A DNA stretch of 64,000 bases from Acanthosepion lycidas (GCA_963932145.1 OZ010586.1:69185754-69249753), one strand, 5' to 3'. Shown: positions 1 to 11,984, counted from the stretch's first letter. Notes: generated by a model from the sequence alone, not told the origin. A program made the numbers and translations.

Positions 1-220
1 GGATCCATTAGCATCGAAGGTTGTGTTCAAATGGTCAAAACTGGCTTGAAAATATACGTGCTGTGAAAAAATTAAATTGTATCCTTAAAGAGGTTACAAA
101 CAGACAAAGGTGTTATTCGATTGAAGGAGCAGCAACACGGGCGTAGATGAAAGAAGAGGGGTGTATTGTAGAGAATACACTACTGAAAGACAAGGAATCG
201 GGTGGCAGGCTAGTAATTCC

Positions 221-632
221 CAAAGGAGGGTTATTTACCTTACCTCTCCGCGAGGAAGGATGTGGCACAAGGCCTTTTTTAATGCGGGGCAAAACCGAGC
301 CCGTAAATTCCGGCAAACATTCCTCTTAGAACCCGTTAGAAACGGGGTCGGGTAGCTGTCTACCACACCAGACTAGACTCTGCCCTTTGGCATAGCCTTG
401 TCCGGGTTCCTCTCCACCCGAAAACTGAGAGTTCGACCAGCTTAGCTGGAGACGGATCTCCAACTAATTGCCGAAGCAAGGTTATTTACTTCACCCACCC
501 CACCTCCGCAAGGTATGATGTGGCAAAGGCCGTTATTTAATACGGGTAAAACCGAGCCCGTAGGCTCGAGCAAAATTTCCCTGTAGACCCCGTAAAAACG
601 GGGTCGGGTAGCTGTCTACGACCCCAGGCGAA
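221..632 (-). repeat. Hairpin-chain repeat, two copies (minus orientation)
   Basis: Two head-to-tail copies, about 221-465 and 478-632, match in reverse complement the tandem array at 23.1-24.3 kb. Shared landmarks are a GTGGCACAAGGCC block, a GAGCCCGTA..GGCTC arm, an ACCCCGT..ACGGGGT arm and a GGGTAGCTGTCTAC block. Read on the minus strand, each copy gives a run of short stem-loops. I see no protein-coding frame. I do not recognise the family; the GCCTTGTGCCACA block also occurs in tRNA-like SINEs in this window (near 12560). Confidence 0.75.
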
Positions 633-1360
633 ATTTATCTGATAACTCTTCATTCTTAAATAACCTCGTCATATCTAGATTTCCATGTGACTGTCATGCA
701 TGATGTCTAGTTCAGTAATGTGGAATCTATCATCTGTCTCCATCCAGATGAATGGATAAAAACAGCTTTAAGTGAATGAATTTGTGGATCCATTCCAATA
801 AACAATATAATAATGCAAATAAATACTCTAATAAATACTCTAATAAATACTCTAATAAATATTTGTTTATTATTTTTGTTGTCGATTCTGAAGAACAAAA
901 AATATATATAAATTATGAGCAATAAATAAGCTTTCGTTTTCTGTAGATCACTTTATTTTTCTAAGAATTTAATTCAGTTATGTTCATCATTCTTTGCAAT
1001 GACCTGTTGTCGCCAAATAGGCGACAGCAGGCCATTTATCTGAGTTTATTTGAGAAATTATTTTAGTAAAATTTCTCAGGTTTTGATGTGAAAACTTTTT
1101 CGACAAATTCTTGCATCTGTTTTTAATTAAAGGTGATTTTTCTACCATCAAAGCGTTTTGCAGCGATCGAAAAAAGTAATAACCGGTTGATATAAGGACA
1201 GATGGATATGTGGTAGAACAGACTAACCTAGTTCCTATGTTATTCATGCTGTATGCAGACTTGTGTTGTCATGAACATCAACGTATTTTCTTTTTATCCA
1301 TTTCATACGCAGCGACTACCATGCAAAACGTAAGATATTACGAATCCATTTTTAACTGAC
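633..1360. other. AT-rich unannotated stretch
   Basis: No coding or RNA signal was seen. It holds a small tandem repeat at about 813-861, four near-perfect copies of a 12-bp unit (AATAAATACTCT). ORFs here are short and low in complexity. Confidence 0.5.
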
Positions 1361-1366
1361 ACATAT

Positions 1367-1602
1367 AAAGGGTGTTTCACTAAGACGGATTATATATAAG
1401 GGTATTTCATTAAGACGGATCAAAGTCAGTGGAAAATAAATCAATTGGTAAAAATTCATTTATTTCCCTTATGTTACTTAAGTCATGTAAAAAATAATAT
1501 CGCCCAAATGTCCACCAAATCTAAAAGAAAAAGAAAAAAGTCATTAGACGCTTAAACTTAATTCACATTTACAAATCGGTCCAAGTTATTGGAACACCCT
1601 TT
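1367..1602. mobile_element. MITE-like element with AAAGGGTGTT termini
   Basis: Starts AAAGGGTGTTTCACTAAGAC and ends with the inverted partner GGAACACCCTTT, giving imperfect terminal inverted repeats around 236 bp. The left terminus is partly repeated at about 1399-1423. The left half and an internal block (near 1500) recur at 26725-26950. It is too short to encode a transposase, so it is called non-autonomous. Confidence 0.6.
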
Positions 1603-2239
1603 AATAGTTAGGATGATATATTCGTCATTGAGATTGGTGTCTCAAAACGGAAATTACTTATGACTCAATATATATAGAAATGTTACTAACATCATTCGAT
1701 ATTATTTTTATTGCGAACACATTGACATGCATAATAACGAAAGTATGAGGTAATTGATTGTTTTGGATAATTGATAGACTGGAGTGAGAATTTGGGAGAA
1801 AATAGAAACGATACATCTATCAAAAACAAGACTTGTTAACCAATAAAATAAACGAAACCACAAAAGTAAAACTAAGGCAATGAAGATATGAAGATATTGC
1901 TGTTGGATCAGGCAATAAAACAAACATCTACACTGTTTTAAACAAAAAACTAAAAAAAAATGAAATTTATTCTAAAAAATAAAACCTTTCAGAACGTCGG
2001 AAAGAACACTACATGACTCCTTAAGAAAATATAAACAAAGTTATTAAAGTAAACAATGCAAAAATAGTTTCTAAATAGATATGCATTTGTGCGTGTGTGG
2101 GGGTGTGTACGTATACAGATAGGTAAAATCCATAAAAATGGTTATGTCTTTGGCTGTTTTACTCACAGACTTACTCGAGTTTATAATATATATAAAAGTC
2201 AACCACATAAAACATATCAAATGTTTCCGTGCTTTTCAT

Positions 2240-2242
<3 letters not shown>
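1603..2242. other. AT-rich unannotated stretch
   Basis: No gene, RNA or repeat family recognised. A (TG)-rich run lies near 2088-2110. Confidence 0.45.

Positions 2243-2295
<53 letters not shown>
2243..2295. repeat. (TA)n microsatellite
   Basis: Uninterrupted TA array. The open frames across it are only Tyr-Ile repeats. Confidence 0.97.
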
Positions 2296-2296
<1 letters not shown>

Positions 2297-2568
2297 TATA
2301 CATACAGGAACATACACACGTGCACGGACCGACATGTACGAAGGTGTGCTGTTCTCGACCCGAGATTCCATGTTATTCGATATATTCGTTTTTTATATAT
2401 TTAACAATTTGTTTCGAGCTTAGATTTTTCAGACTCTTTATGCTTAAATAAACAAAAAAATGAAAATAAACCACTTTATATATACACGAGAAAAGAATAT
2501 AACACTTATATATGCATATAACTAAAAGAATATCAAAAATGTTAATATATATATAATTGCGTCTGTCT

Positions 2569-2591
2569 GTGTGCGCGTGTGTGTGTGTGTA
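2569..2591. repeat. (TG)n microsatellite
   Basis: Short GTGTGCGCGTGTGTGTGTGT run. Confidence 0.9.
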
Positions 2592-2835
2592 TTATGTGTC
2601 TTTTGGCGCCAAATGTTCTTTATGACAAATATTATTAAAAACGGCAGAGCTTTTGTGTCGATTGTATTGATTGATTTTATTGATTTATCCAAAATTGCAC
2701 ATAATCCTCATCACTCAAGGAGGAAGTTCCGTCACATAATTCATTTCGGAAGAAAAATAGAAACAGTATAGTTCAAACTTTCGATTTTCTCAAGCCATCA
2801 TCAGGGTAGGTGGAAAAACTAATCGAAACAAAACG

Positions 2836-2837
<2 letters not shown>

Positions 2838-2907
<70 letters not shown>
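2838..2907. repeat. (TA)n then (TATG)n compound microsatellite
   Basis: About 44 bp of TA is followed by five to six TATG units. Just upstream (near 2787-2815) is a CAAGCCATCATCAGGG motif that resembles SINE-like text near 11790 and 27230. Confidence 0.95.
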
Positions 2908-3325
2908 ATATGTACTTGAAAAATAACATTATATATATATTATTACCATGGTTAACAATTTTTCAAAATAGGCAACCTTCAAAACGTTGAGAAGTCTTAG
3001 AAAGCGAATCAATCATCCAATTCAAAATAGGCGTTGTCTCCTTCACAGTAACTTTTCCAAATGGCTCTGTGTTTATCGTAGACTCTCTCGAGATCTATCG
3101 TTTTGGGGTTTTGTACTTGTTGTTTATCCTCGTTTTTCAAAAAGAATGCGTGAGCGTGGCAACATTTCGAAATATTTTTAATTTTTTATTGAACTATTTA
3201 CTTTTCTGAATTTTCAGTTACTCTTTCATACATAGATTGCAATTTTTCCTGTTTTGCTTCATCTTTTTATTATATATTCACTTAATGATTTTTTTCACTG
3301 AGCACGCTTATATACGCGAGGAAAA

Positions 3326-3327
<2 letters not shown>

Positions 3328-3366
<39 letters not shown>

Positions 3367-3413
3367 ACCATATGTATAGGTTTGACGACATGAGGATTGG
3401 TAATTAGGCTAAG

Positions 3414-3477
<64 letters not shown>

Positions 3478-3526
3478 ACCATATGTATAGGTTTGACGAC
3501 ATGAGGATTGGTAATTAGGCTAAGAT

Positions 3527-3575
<49 letters not shown>
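3328..3575. repeat. Duplicated 58-bp cassette separated by TA arrays
   Basis: TA array, a 58-bp segment (about 3361-3418), TA array, an identical 58-bp segment (about 3474-3531), then a third TA array. The cassette runs from TATTTTACCATATG to TAAGATCTTT. The identity suggests a recent duplication by recombination or slippage between TA arrays. Confidence 0.95.
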
Positions 3576-3577
<2 letters not shown>

Positions 3578-3726
3578 ACTAAACTGGTGATGTGGTGCTA
3601 AATGAATTTCACTGGCTTTCGAAATGGTTTATATTTCATTCTCGCTTTTCAACTTTTTCATCACGTGGCATCAGATTACTTGTGGCAGAAGATGTTCAAC
3701 GGGTTCCAGGACATCGCTGGAGTTAT

Positions 3727-3728
<2 letters not shown>

Positions 3729-3783
<55 letters not shown>
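3729..3783. repeat. (TA)n microsatellite
   Basis: Pure TA array; the 98- and 65-residue frames that cross it are artefacts. Confidence 0.97.
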
Positions 3784-3787
<4 letters not shown>

Positions 3788-3883
3788 AAAGAACAGTAAG
3801 ATATATAATGCGGTTTTCTTATAGATATTTTTATTTTTACAAAATAGTGCTCAATGTAAATTTACAGAACATTAATATCATAA

Positions 3884-5936
3884 ATTAATTAATTTAAAAT
3901 ATGTTTTTTTCGCTACACAATTCTAACCATGTTTCAAAAATGGAAGCTAAAAGCTCCGAATTTAATTTTGTAATTAAATTAAAGACATTAGTTCCATTTC
4001 ATCCTCAAGCGAATTTTGGAGTAACTTTTAAAATTACTGGGTTTTAAAGACACAGCTAAAATCATAATTCACGTTTCCAAGGTTACAGATAAATCCACTT
4101 CCACTAGACAAGGGGTGTCTCCGTGTTCATTATGTCTGTATTTTGATGTATCAGTTATTAGTTACGTTTTAGTAGGGGGTGGGGATGTATTTTTCAATGA
4201 AATCTAACATCCGTTAAATGCATGTCGTCTGGATTTTTTTAAATCTTATTGTTAACGGCAAAAATTCTTACGGCATTTTTTTCTATTTGCATATTTAAAG
4301 ATTTGTAGGGGTGTTTAGGTTAGAATACGCTTTATTTAACTACGATTTGAAATATTTTCACTTGTAATTTTTAATTTTTAATATACTATATTTCTTTTAA
4401 GAACAATTAAATGTATTAGAATCCTTTACAGTATGTAGAATTATTTTACGTCAATTATAAGTATGTATAATATTAGGTTACAAATTTTTTTTATTTTTTA
4501 TTTTTAAATGAAAATATTTTAAAGTTGTATTTAAAATTGTAGTTAAAAGGAATTCTAACCTAAACATCTTTTAAAATTGTAGTTAAATAAAACGTATTCT
4601 AACCTAAACACCTCTCAAAAAGTACTACCGGCACTTAAATGAATCCAATAAAACACCTACTGAAAAATGAAATTATGGCGAAAAGCTAGAAGATGTAGGC
4701 CATTGAATGACCCATGTCCTTTGTACATATATGTGAAACTATATATTACTAATTTTATATCTAAAACAATAAAAAAATAAATAAAAATAAATTAAGTTTA
4801 CTAAATCAGAAAAATAAATTAGCTATTTTTGCCGTAAGTGCCATAAATTTTACTTAAATGATATTTAAATATAAAATTTTTTGAAAATCGTAATATACAT
4901 ATACTTGATATGGAAAAATAATTTTACTTACTGTAAGTAATTCTAACACATTTACTTCTATTAAAAAGAAATATAGTCTGTTAAAACTAACAATGAAAAT
5001 ATTTTAAAGTTGTAATTAAAATTGTAGTTAAATAAAATGAATTCTAACCTAAACTTCTTTTAAATTGTAATTAAATAAAACGTTTTCTAACCTAAAGACA
5101 TCCCTCTTAGTAATACACGCACTTAAAAGAATCAAATAAAACACCTACGGTAAAATGAAATTAATATGAAATGCTAGAAGATGTAGGCCATTGAATGACC
5201 CATGTCCTTTGTACTTACATGAGAAACAATATATTACTAGGTTTATATAAAAAATAAAAGTTTACTAAACCAGTGAAAGTAAGTAGCTATTTTTGCCGTT
5301 ATTTTACTTAAATAATATTTAAAAATAAAAAATAAAAATAAAAAAAATTGTAACCTAATAATATACATACTTATACTTGATGTGAAAATAATTCTACATA
5401 CTGTAAGGGATTCTAATACATTTAATTGTTCTTAAAAGAAATATAGTATATTAAAAATTAAAAGTGAAAATATTTCAAATCGTAGTTGAATAAAGCGTAT
5501 TCTAACCTAAACACACGCCAAAAATCTTTAAATATACAAATAGAAAAAAATGACGTAAGAATTTTTGCCGTTAACAATAAGATTTAAAAAAATCCAGACG
5601 ACATGCATTTAACGGATGTTAGATTTCATTGAAAAATACATCCCTACCCCCTACCAAAACGTAACTAATAAGTGATACATCAAAATACAGACATAATGAA
5701 CATGCAGACACCCCTTGTCTAATGGAAGTGGATTTATCTGTAACCTTGGAAACGTGAATTATGATTTTTGGTGTGTCTTTAAAACCCAGTAATTTTAAAA
5801 GTTACTCCAAAATTCGCTTGAGGATGAAATGGAACTAATGTCTTTAATTTAATTACAAAATTAAATTCGGAGCTTTTAGCTTCCATTTTTGAAACATGGT
5901 TAGAATTGTGTAGCGAAAAAAACATATTTTAAATCA

Positions 5937-5942
<6 letters not shown>
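3884..5942. mobile_element. 2.06-kb fold-back element with roughly 620-bp inverted arms
   Basis: The left arm (about 3884-4505) and right arm (about 5325-5942) are reverse complements with only scattered mismatches, from ATTAATTAATTTAAAATATG at the left end to its partner ending ATCAATTAAT. Between and partly overlapping the arms are two direct modules of about 490 bp (roughly 4507-4991 and 4992-5485). Both carry the block GATGTAGGCCATTGAATGAC and related AT-rich text. No transposase frame exists. A TA array begins exactly at the right end, which hides any target duplication. Most likely a non-autonomous long-TIR DNA element; the superfamily is not assigned. Confidence 0.88.

Positions 5943-6004
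<62 letters not shown>
5940..6004. repeat. (TA)n microsatellite
   Basis: TA array with one GTA interruption, directly abutting the fold-back element. Confidence 0.95.
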
Positions 6005-6095
6005 CCGATGCGATGAGAAGGAAAGTAATATATAAATTCTATCATTCACAGCATTAATTCAAAAGAGGGCTCGATACCGATAGTAGAGTGATAAT

Positions 6096-6295
6096 TATTT
6101 ATTATAATTTTATCATATAGACAAAAACAGTTTACTCACTACAAAGATGTAACTTCGTTTCGGTGCATTGCAACTGCACCTCGACGGGTGAGAACTGAAA
6201 ATGGTTATCTAACAGTTGAAATGCACCGAAACGAAGTTGCATTTTTGTAATGAGTAAACTGTTTTTGCGTATATGATAAAATTATAATAAATACT
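6096..6295. mobile_element. Hairpin mini-element, about 75-bp arms
   Basis: Left arm about 6096-6169 and right arm about 6220-6295 are inverted copies. Both contain AACAGTTTACTCA / TGAGTAAACTGTT and CGTTTCGGTGCATT / AATGCACCGAAACG. The loop is about 50 nt. Non-coding; probably a fold-back MITE. Confidence 0.85.
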
Positions 6296-6296
6296 A

Positions 6297-6325
6297 TATA
6301 TATATATATTTACACACACACGCAC

Positions 6326-6381
<56 letters not shown>
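6297..6381. repeat. TA and CA microsatellites
   Basis: Short TA, then an ACACACACGCAC run, then a TA array at about 6329-6381. Confidence 0.93.
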
Positions 6382-6387
<6 letters not shown>

Positions 6388-6392
6388 ACCGA

Positions 6393-6666
6393 ATGGGTAA
6401 ATATAGTTAGGTATACGAGCAGGATATTGTATACAAATACATATACATAATCTATAGTGTAAGAAAAGCAGTGCTCACTGTTAAATAACAGAGCTAATTT
6501 ACCGACAATAATATTCCCCCAACAATAATGTATCTTACGAGAACAAAAATTTTTAAAAAATCGGTGTCAACATAAAATAAAACTAAAAATAATAATTCCA
6601 GCACTTAACAATTACTTCGGCATAAAACTTGGAGTTGTGCTATTAATGTAAGGCATTATGTATATT

Positions 6667-6670
<4 letters not shown>
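6393..6670. repeat. TA-bracketed dispersed repeat, copy 1
   Basis: Shares its 5' block (ATGGGTAAATATAG..AGGTATACGAGC) and 3' block (AATTCCAGCACTT..GGAGTTGTGC) with 8705-8871. This copy has about 115 bp more between the blocks (about 6481-6595). TA arrays lie on both sides of both copies. No coding potential. Confidence 0.75.

Positions 6671-6726
<56 letters not shown>
6671..6726. repeat. (TA)n microsatellite
   Basis: Pure TA array at the 3' edge of the preceding repeat. Confidence 0.97.
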
Positions 6727-6729
<3 letters not shown>

Positions 6730-6840
6730 AAAAAGAATGTTGGTGCTACTAACAGACTATCTGCCAAAAGACATACAAAAAACAACCAGAAAACTTTAGA
6801 CATGGAAAAATATTCCAAACTAGGAAATAAAAAAAGAAAA

Positions 6841-6841
6841 G

Positions 6842-6896
<55 letters not shown>
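6841..6896. repeat. (GATA)n microsatellite
   Basis: About 13 GATA units. Confidence 0.97.
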
Positions 6897-6897
<1 letters not shown>

Positions 6898-7005
6898 TGC
6901 GTGTTTTTTAAATTTTATCTGTTTATAGGGAAGTGTGGGAAATATCGGGGAAAAATATTTTGTAGATGTTGACAGTGTCCACATAGGAATCAACCAAGGT
7001 TGAAA

Positions 7006-7007
<2 letters not shown>

Positions 7008-7082
<75 letters not shown>

Positions 7083-7108
7083 TAGATAGATAGATATGAT
7101 GATGATGA
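7008..7108. repeat. Compound (TA)(GA)(GATA)(GAT) microsatellite
   Basis: Four arrays in series: TA, GA, GATA, then about nine GAT triplets. A 110-residue minus-strand frame across it is low-complexity and not a gene. Confidence 0.96.
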
Positions 7109-7935
7109 TGATGATGATGATATTTGTGAATATATGTAATCCTATAAAGCATTTCATCTAAAAGTGATCACGTGACAGTTCATATCACCCGTATTTAATC
7201 TCCAAACGTTCCACTTTTCCGTTTGTACAGAAAAGATTGCTCCTCATAAATAATAGTTACAAAAGTCCGTACTACATTCAATTTGCACGTGTTATTCAAA
7301 TCATTATCATACATCTGAGTGCATATGAACAGTGCTAGGTATATACTAAACCTTCCAGATCGATCTTTTCTAAAGTTATGTAAATCTGACTTGAGACTCA
7401 TTTTGTAGAACATTCTGTGTGGTCAAAGTCATTGTCATCAGTTTCTGAGTCGGCTTCGCAAATTGTCAGTTGCTCATAAGGAAATAATGATTGCTTCAAA
7501 TGGGGAACGATCATTATCTCATCGGCGAATCTGGCTCGTCCATTGTGAGGTCAACCGTGAAATGAATATTTTAACCGATCACAGACATTTTTGGAAGCTT
7601 TCCAAAATCCTGTTGCTGCTTAGTGTCAATCTGCTTTAAACGAACTGAAAAGAAATGTCTCGACATTTGTATTTGTATTCAACATCGACACGAAACGCGT
7701 TTACATCATTCATTTTTCATATCCGTACAGTGACATGAGTCACTCTCAAACAAAACTGATTAAGTAAAATACAACACATGCAGACGACCACAACTTGGCG
7801 CTCAGTACGTTATAAATTTGATTATTATCAATTTTTGCCCGGGCTGTATCAACAGATATTTAGATAATTTTGTCTCAATTTATAGGTTGAGGAGTTATCA
7901 GCATTTACATTATTTTACATAGGACTATTGTCCCC
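7109..7935. other. Unannotated single-copy-looking stretch
   Basis: No repeat, RNA or convincing ORF seen. The longest frame (72 aa, minus strand, 7195-7413) has ordinary composition but no recognised motif. Confidence 0.4.
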
Positions 7936-8060
7936 ATCATTTTTTTTAATCATTTCACCCCAATCAAGGTGACAATGCTACTAGGATCTAGGGGTTTACT
8001 GGAAGTAAAAGAGAATTAGAAGATTTTAGAGATGAGAATAATAGCATTTTATTTTCTTTA
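7936..8060 (-). pseudogene. Jockey/CR1-like LINE tail fragment
   Basis: Matches the start of the antisense LINE-tail repeat seen at 10733, 44465 and 50490 (CATTTCACCCCAA..AAGG..GACA, then ACTGGAAGTAAAAGA). Only the distal part is present. Confidence 0.55.
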
Positions 8061-8097
8061 TATACAAAACTGCAATGAAAAGATTCTTTTCCCTAAT

Positions 8098-8350
8098 TTA
8101 TGAGATATTCACTGGCCAGTGCTTAATATGTCGCTTACCTTTTGGAAGGCATCTTTTGTCCTTCCAATGTTCCATCGGATTTCTATGCCGCATTCTTCGT
8201 CCTCCTTTTTTTTTAATTCCCTGATATTTCAATGTTTGCCCTTTCTTGATTTTGTTGTCTGCCATTCGTAGATCGCATTTTGCGCTATTCCTTTTAACTG
8301 ACAACCACTGAACTAAATCAAATGACATCAACCTGCACTTCACTAGGTGC
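8098..8350 (-). pseudogene. RTE-like LINE fragment (C-terminal region)
   Basis: The minus strand reads as the region just after the reverse-transcriptase palm: a KRNSAKCDLRMADNKIKKGQ-like stretch and an RRMRHRNPMEHWKD stretch. These correspond to NSAKCELRI..KIKQ and the adjacent segment in the other RTE-like copies here (20.0, 49.3 and 63.3 kb). Truncated at both ends and not functional. Confidence 0.65.
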
Positions 8351-8617
8351 TACTTCTGCTCAAACGGTCCAGTAAGTACCACCCGGGCAATATGCCCGTG
8401 CACAACGTCAGTGGCCCCGTCATCGTCGTCGTTAATCCTGTATTGCAGATTTTTAAAACACCTATTAAAGAAACATGCTTTGCAAGCCAGTATAGCAGGC
8501 CAATAGAAGAAAATAAATAAATATACAGTTTAGTAAATAAACGGAACGTCTACTCAAATACCAGTATCCATTAAAGTTAACGTTTAATCTATTGGATTAA
8601 TATATAAAAATCCACTC

Positions 8618-8621
<4 letters not shown>

Positions 8622-8706
<85 letters not shown>
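8622..8706. repeat. (TA)n microsatellite
   Basis: Pure TA array of about 84 bp. Confidence 0.97.
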
Positions 8707-8708
<2 letters not shown>

Positions 8709-8868
8709 GTAAATATAGGTAGGTATACGAGCAAGCGATCACATGCAAATATATATAAATACTTTATAGTGTAAGAAAAAACAGTGATCAATTAATTCCA
8801 GCACTTGAAATTTGCGTCGGCATGAAACTCGGAGTTGTGCAATTAATGGAGGATATTATGCATATTTC

Positions 8869-8871
<3 letters not shown>
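8705..8871. repeat. TA-bracketed dispersed repeat, copy 2
   Basis: Shorter relative of 6393-6670. It has the same end blocks, lacks the middle 115 bp, and again lies between two TA arrays. Confidence 0.75.

Positions 8872-8929
<58 letters not shown>
8872..8929. repeat. (TA)n microsatellite
   Basis: Pure TA array. Confidence 0.97.
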
Positions 8930-8931
<2 letters not shown>

Positions 8932-9238
8932 GCAGTTATGCCAAGTTGTGGTGTTAAATGAAAGTATTCCTAGCGCAGATTTTTGTATGTTCAATTTCCT
9001 TTTCTCCTATACTAAATTTGTTTTAACTAGTCCAACCCGCCAAATTACCTGAAGTGTTTAATATTTACTATTTCTACATCTGGAATTGTTATAATGGATT
9101 CATGGCGTGTATCATCTAAAAACAAAAATAATAAACGGAAGAAAAAGATCGTAGCTGAAGAAATATTAAAAAATTTAATGAATGTATTTTATAATTCTGT
9201 CCGTGAGCAGAAAATTAAGTGTGCCTTCGCCACATATA

Positions 9239-10300
9239 TATATATATATTTTTTTTTTTGTAAATTCCTTGATTTATATGTTTATTTTTCCTTTCTATTC
9301 CGTCTTTTATTTTAACTTCTTTTAATTTTTGCTTCAGTCTCATATTTCTCCATTTATTGTTACTTTCGCTGTCTCCAAACGTGTTCTTTCTCATTTTGTT
9401 ATTGTTTCTTTGTCCTCGTTCATTTTTTTCTTTCCCTAATTTCTTTTTCCTCCTCTTCTATTTCTTTCCTTTCATTCTTTTTCCTTATAACAATTCAGAA
9501 TTCCCCAGATATTTTCGAATTGATATATTCACAAGCCATTACATGAATCATTTTACGCAATCCTAAATTTTATGGGTGTCTGCGCCGAAGCCTTCTACTC
9601 CATAACTATCCACACATTCATCTCTAGCCATCTCTTGCTACATACATCTCAATACTCCTGAATCAGCATCATGCACCTTCACCAACTCTCTTCGCTTCAG
9701 TTTTATTTATTTTTACACGAAACGAATGCCTACAGGAATTAATGGATAAATTTGTCAACGAGTGGGTGCTGGCGCATGCGCAAAAACGAATCTGGTTTCG
9801 AGCCCCATTGGAACATTAAAGATTGTAATCGTTCGTTTTTCTTTGTAATTATTTTTCTTTTCTCTTTCCTTTTCTCTCTTTCGTCCCCCCTCTCTCTCCT
9901 TCTTTCCCCAATTTACTTGATCGTTTCTTTTTCATCCCTTCATTGCACATGGATGCCTCGTTCCCGCAAAACTTCTACATCCAAGTCATCATAAAACTCT
10001 GCCCTCAAACTCAGGTCAACTCAACCTCTGAAATTGTGTCTTTAATTTCTCTTTGCCTCCTCCTCTTACTACTATTATTCCAACTACTATTACTACTTTT
10101 TATCGATGTGATCCCCTTCATATCTCTCCTCCTTCTTTTACTTTTCCTACCTTTTCACTCTTCTGTTGCTCTTTTTTTCTCTTTTTCAACACCTCCTCAC
10201 TTTATTTTCTCCTCTATTTCTCTCTCTTTTTCCTGCCGTAAACTTTTTCCTCTATTTCATTGCCCCATTCTGAAGTTTAATTCTAGATTTATATGGCGAA
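9239..10300. other. Long T/C-rich stretch
   Basis: About 1 kb in which the plus strand is strongly pyrimidine-biased, especially 9240-9480 and 9835-10250. Frames through it (127, 80 and 69 aa) are Leu/Phe/Ser-rich artefacts. A probable SINE piece with a GGTTTCGAGCCCC box-B-like motif sits at about 9752-9830. Confidence 0.6.
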
Positions 10301-10732
10301 ATAATTTTATTTCTCATATTAATTAGATAATTCACATTCTTAATGTCTAGAATAAGTATTTTTCCATTATGCTTAGGCGGAATTTCTTCCTGTGTCTCTA
10401 TTCATTTATTTTTATCAGATATCATTCTTACTAACCCAATCTATGCCTAGAGAAGAAACTACAGATTGTGCAATTGAAGAATAATCTAGTCAATAAAAGG
10501 AAGTAAATTATTTCGAACTATCGGCACGCCCATGCATTCCTTTTTTTTTTAAAGAAAAAAAGGGATGAAAAGAACTGTAGGTTTCAAGAATCCAACTTAC
10601 AAACCGCCACTCATTTTGAAACATCGCTAAGCATGAAAGAGCGCTGTAAATCGTTAATAAGACGATGAAACAATAAAACAAGGAAATAACGCTGTACATC
10701 GTCAATAAAACAAAAATGTCAGATAGTGATAT

Positions 10733-11090
10733 TTTTTTTTATCATTTCACCCCAAGCAAGGCAGTGAAGCCATTAAAACACAAGGGGCTACTGGATGTGA
10801 AAGAATTAGAAACAAAAAACATTATGAAAGAGCGAGAACAATAGAAGAGTGATCAAGAAGACAGCAGATTACAATTGACATTGCATTTCTAATTTTAAGA
10901 TCAAATTTGGCCTGAAAGCATGAAGCCGGAAGAGAGTTCTACAATCGAGTAGTGCGAGAAAAGAAACTGGCAACATAGAACTTATGGTTACATCTAGCCA
11001 ACTCAACTGTAAACTGATGAGATGCGTTGCCAATGTAGTACTGCGATTAAATTCATAACATGAATTGAACTTTCCTGGCTACTGGCGTTT
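10733..11090 (-). pseudogene. Jockey/CR1-like LINE 3' end
   Basis: Read on the minus strand, this is the decayed C-terminus and 3' UTR of a non-LTR reverse transcriptase. The segment encoding a VxLARCN..FFSRT-type stretch lies at about 10955-11030, and the terminal block TTTCACCCCAAGCAAGG is at about 10744. Homologous pieces are at 44465, 50490 and 60340. Broken by stops. Confidence 0.65.
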
Positions 11091-11139
11091 GTATACAGTT
11101 CCTATAGTAAACGTTAAAATTTCACTTTTTGCCGTGAGC

Positions 11140-11264
11140 TGAGTGTCAAGGGGTAAGATCTCTGATTGATGCGAAATCAGTCGAGTTTCGAGCCCAACTT
11201 GAAGCAATCGGAGATCTAGTCACATTGAAGAGCTGTGATACGGCGAAACAGTCTGTCTGTGGAT

Positions 11265-11320
<56 letters not shown>
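11140..11320 (+). mobile_element. tRNA-derived SINE ending in a TA array
   Basis: A tRNA-like T-arm (GAGTTTCGAGCCCAACTTG, near 11190) is followed by a shared core (GAGCTGTGATACGGCGAAAC, near 11228). That core recurs as GAGCTGTGAAACAGCGAAAC at about 50388. The body runs straight into (TA)n at 11269-11320. Confidence 0.7.
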
Positions 11321-11322
<2 letters not shown>

Positions 11323-11394
11323 AAGTGATGGATATCTATTTATTAATCTGACGGTTTCTTTCTATCTGTTAAACAGTATATTGATTTATTTTCG

Positions 11395-11682
<288 letters not shown>

Positions 11683-11838
11683 AACAATAAAAATATTTAA
11701 AAATTAAAATCTTCAGACACACTGGGTTGTAGATTAATATTCTTTCGTTTTTTTATTATTTCATTTAGATTCCTCGACTAGTTTCAGCCAAAGTGGCCAT
11801 CATCGGGAGAAGAAATATTTCTGCTTGCTGGTAGCAGT

Positions 11839-11840
11839 AA

Positions 11841-11881
<41 letters not shown>

Positions 11882-11882
11882 A

Positions 11883-11945
<63 letters not shown>
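11839..11945. repeat. Duplicated GTAAACTACA + (TA)n unit
   Basis: AGTAAACTACA followed by TA array occurs twice in succession (about 11836 and 11879). Confidence 0.93.
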
Positions 11946-11946
<1 letters not shown>

Positions 11947-11984
11947 CCTTCATTTTTTAATTAGTAAGGGACATTATTTCGAAC

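Noticed and set aside
4475-4490. ATTAGGTTACAAAT as a MITE end
   Set aside because: Only eight bases match the MITE terminus, and no inverted partner or TA duplication exists.
9943-10326. 127-codon plus-strand ORF
   Set aside because: Leu/Phe/Ser-rich low-complexity frame produced by T/C-rich DNA; no motif.
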